Assembly: GCF_003247215.1 (NCBI RefSeq)
Contig: NZ_QKAP01000135.1
Coordinates: 1-39,612 of the forward strand
DNA from: Malonomonas rubra
GTDB taxonomy: Bacteria; Desulfobacterota; Desulfuromonadia; Desulfuromonadales; Geopsychrobacteraceae
Length of the DNA stretch: 39,612 nt
Direction of reading: 5' to 3'
Below, piece after piece: positions 39,591 through 39,612 of the stretch. The notes under the pieces are model-generated. The model saw only the letters and a list, made by a program, of their open reading frames with translations. It was not told the origin of the DNA and did no database searches. Made by a program: the position numbers and the translations under genes. The number at the start of each line of letters is the position of its first letter. Position 1 is the first letter of the stretch.

Positions 39591-39612
39591 TGGTCGTGGG
39601 TTCGATCCCCCC
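39578..39612 (+). tRNA. tRNA-Lys-like 3' half, cut by window end
   Basis: ACTTTTAATCAGA, then TGGTCGTGGGTTCGATCCC, matches the anticodon loop (TTT, Lys), the 3' anticodon stem, the variable loop and the T-arm of a typical tRNA-Lys. The bases before ACTTTT (CTCCACCAA) do not pair with the 3' stem, and no D-arm precedes them, so only a 3' half is present. The T-stem ends CCCCCC rather than CCCAC, so it may be degenerate. It looks like an attachment-type remnant rather than a working gene. Confidence 0.5.

Overview
The window looks like chromosomal DNA from a Desulfuromonadia/Geobacter-like member of the Desulfobacterota (former Deltaproteobacteria). This is inferred from four things: a five-CXXCH cytochrome, a GEMM-I cyclic-dinucleotide riboswitch, a probable selenoprotein, and a TolQ/TolR/TonB-type envelope cluster with many TPR proteins. 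No ribosomal or other phylogenetic marker is present, so the assignment is tentative.

Layout. (1) Bases 1-140 are the 3' end (domains V and VI) of a group II intron whose body lies upstream. (2) Bases 279-5291, minus strand: beta-phosphoglucomutase, a GH65 disaccharide phosphorylase and an M3 oligoendopeptidase. The first two form a phosphorolytic disaccharide pathway. (3) Bases 5461-11741 are an accessory stretch of small genes and debris. It holds a tRNA-Phe 3' remnant with a terminator, a decayed rhodanese copy, a Pmp3-type peptide, MscS, a His/Asp-rich secreted protein, a GYD protein, a DUF411 gene with an in-frame UGA exactly at a conserved cysteine, an intact rhodanese, a GNAT, a C39-like protein, and an IS1595-family element with a perfect 8-bp target duplication but a frameshifted transposase. 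(4) Bases 11955-37989, plus strand: one roughly 26-kb probable operon. A promoter, a GEMM-I riboswitch and an intrinsic terminator precede a 2796-residue secreted DUF11-repeat protein. Then come an OmpA-domain/beta-barrel outer-membrane protein, a small periplasmic protein, three TPR proteins (two of them lipoproteins), a small exported protein, ExbB/TolQ, two ExbD/TolR proteins, a TonB/AgmX-like protein, a polytopic membrane protein and a Pal-like lipoprotein. (5) Bases 38035-39612: a cytochrome gene between two direct repeats of about 115 bp. The right repeat runs straight into a tRNA-Lys-like 3' half.

Working model. Region 4 reads as a proton-motive-force-driven trans-envelope machine. ExbB with two ExbDs would be the motor, the AgmX/TonB-like protein the periplasm-spanning transducer, and the TPR lipoproteins and OmpA/Pal proteins the scaffold. 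The barrel would be the outer-membrane part, and the giant repeat protein the surface or exported component. A second-messenger riboswitch would gate the whole set. The architecture recalls the Myxococcus Agl-Glt and Nfs machines, but function here is inference.

The two most notable observations are the candidate selenocysteine DUF411 protein (8659-9126) and the riboswitch-controlled envelope machine, in which one of the two ExbD subunits has Asn in place of the usual membrane Asp.
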